The notes under the pieces: generated by a model | Told to the model about the DNA's origin: nothing | The model's input: the letters and a program-made list of their open reading frames with translations, nothing else | Database searches by the model: none | Position numbers and translations under genes: made by a program | Origin: an uncultured Bacilli bacterium | GTDB lineage: Bacteria > Bacillota_I > Bacilli_A > ML615J-28 > CAG-313 | Assembly: GCA_904502205.1 (NCBI GenBank) | Contig: CAJGDR010000060.1 | Coordinates: 1 to 5,808 of the forward strand | Reading direction: 5' to 3' | Length of the DNA stretch: 5,808 bases | Shown here: in pieces, positions 5,530 through 5,808 of the stretch | How the letters are laid out: each line of letters opens with the position of its first letter | Numbering within the stretch: position 1 is the stretch's first letter

Positions 5530-5808
5530 ATGATAGAACAAATTAATGTAATATGTGGTATCATTGTTGATGGTGATAAGATTTATTGTGAAAAACCTAA
5601 AAAGGATAATATCTTTGATTTATGGAGTTTTATAAGTGCTCCTGTATTTGATTTTGAACAAAGATTTGAAGTATTAAAAGAAAAGGTTCGTAAAAAATTA
5701 AAAGCGGAAATTATTGAAATTGAAGAGTTTGAACAAACAACTTATTCTCAACTTTCGATGCCTGTTGTTACTCATTCATATATATGTAAAATCTCACCAA
5801 ATTACAAA
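5530..5808 (+). CDS. Nudix-like protein with degenerate Nudix box, 3' end outside the window
   Basis: The first 93 codons are open from ATG 5530, one base after the rpe stop, to the window edge. The start of a MutT-type Nudix hydrolase fold is recognisable: VICGIIVDGDKIYCEKP (7-23) resembles the first strands, LWSF (31-34) the segment before the box, AEIIEIEEF (59-67) the strand after it, and THSYICKI (81-88) a later strand. The box GGx5Ex7REUxEE aligns without gaps to 36-56, but the catalytic part is lost: Gly-Gly is Ser36-Ala37 and REUxEE is EKVRKK (51-56), with Lys in place of each metal-binding Glu. Glu43 is kept. A working pyrophosphohydrolase is therefore unlikely; a binding or regulatory role, as in the Nudix-derived domain of NrtR regulators, is possible but unproven. 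No clear ribosome site is seen, so coupling to rpe is likely. In Bacillus thiN follows rpe; this does not look like thiamine pyrophosphokinase. Confidence 0.75.
   Translation, partial: MIEQINVICGIIVDGDKIYCEKPKKDNIFDLWSFISAPVFDFEQRFEVLKEKVRKKLKAEIIEIEEFEQTTYSQLSMPVVTHSYICKISPNYK

Noticed and set aside
1..5808. CRISPR array, insertion sequence, integrase, tRNA/rRNA gene or defence system
   Set aside because: No regularly spaced direct repeats, terminal inverted repeats, transposase motifs or tRNA-like cloverleaf were seen; almost the whole window is occupied by housekeeping genes.

Overview
The window is AT-rich (roughly 70% A+T or more by eye) and gene-dense, and it looks like ordinary chromosomal core DNA of a low-GC Firmicutes/Mollicutes-type bacterium. 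All six tryptophan codons I could place in its genes are TGG. rsgA ends in TGA where the protein family should end, so UGA is a stop here. That argues against the UGA=Trp mycoplasmas and spiroplasmas. An Acholeplasma-, Haloplasma- or Izemoplasma-like lineage, or another AT-rich member of Bacilli/Erysipelotrichia, fits better. This placement is an inference; no rRNA gene is present to confirm it.

Layout. Positions 1-24 hold no assignable gene. A 14-bp hairpin terminator at 25-56 closes a leftward gene (55-945) for a prolipoprotein diacylglyceryl transferase family membrane protein (Lgt-like). A 129-bp intergenic region (946-1074) carries two back-to-back promoters. The leftward one is near-consensus and drives lgt. 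The rightward one is an extended -10 type and drives everything else. To the right runs one tightly packed operon with junctions of -1 to +4 bases: an unrecognised helical protein (1075-1737), rsmB (1739-2968), rlmN (2970-4013), rsgA (4013-4891), rpe (4896-5528) and the first 93 codons of a Nudix-like protein (5530 to the window edge). No terminator or internal promoter is evident in the operon.

Function. Three genes serve ribosome maturation: RsmB makes m5C in 16S rRNA, RlmN makes m2A in 23S rRNA and tRNA, and RsgA is the GTPase checkpoint of 30S assembly. rpe is a pentose phosphate pathway enzyme that travels with rsgA in Firmicutes. The order rsmB-rlmN-(prpC-prkC)-rsgA-rpe is the known Firmicutes cluster, but here the PP2C phosphatase/Ser-Thr kinase pair is missing, and rlmN and rsgA overlap by one base at the point where it would sit.

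No mobile element, CRISPR array, tRNA/rRNA gene, riboswitch or clearly new multi-gene system is visible. The points most worth a second look are the Nudix-like protein whose catalytic glutamates are replaced by lysines, the unknown first gene of the operon, the cysteine-rich Lgt signature, and the missing prpC-prkC pair.
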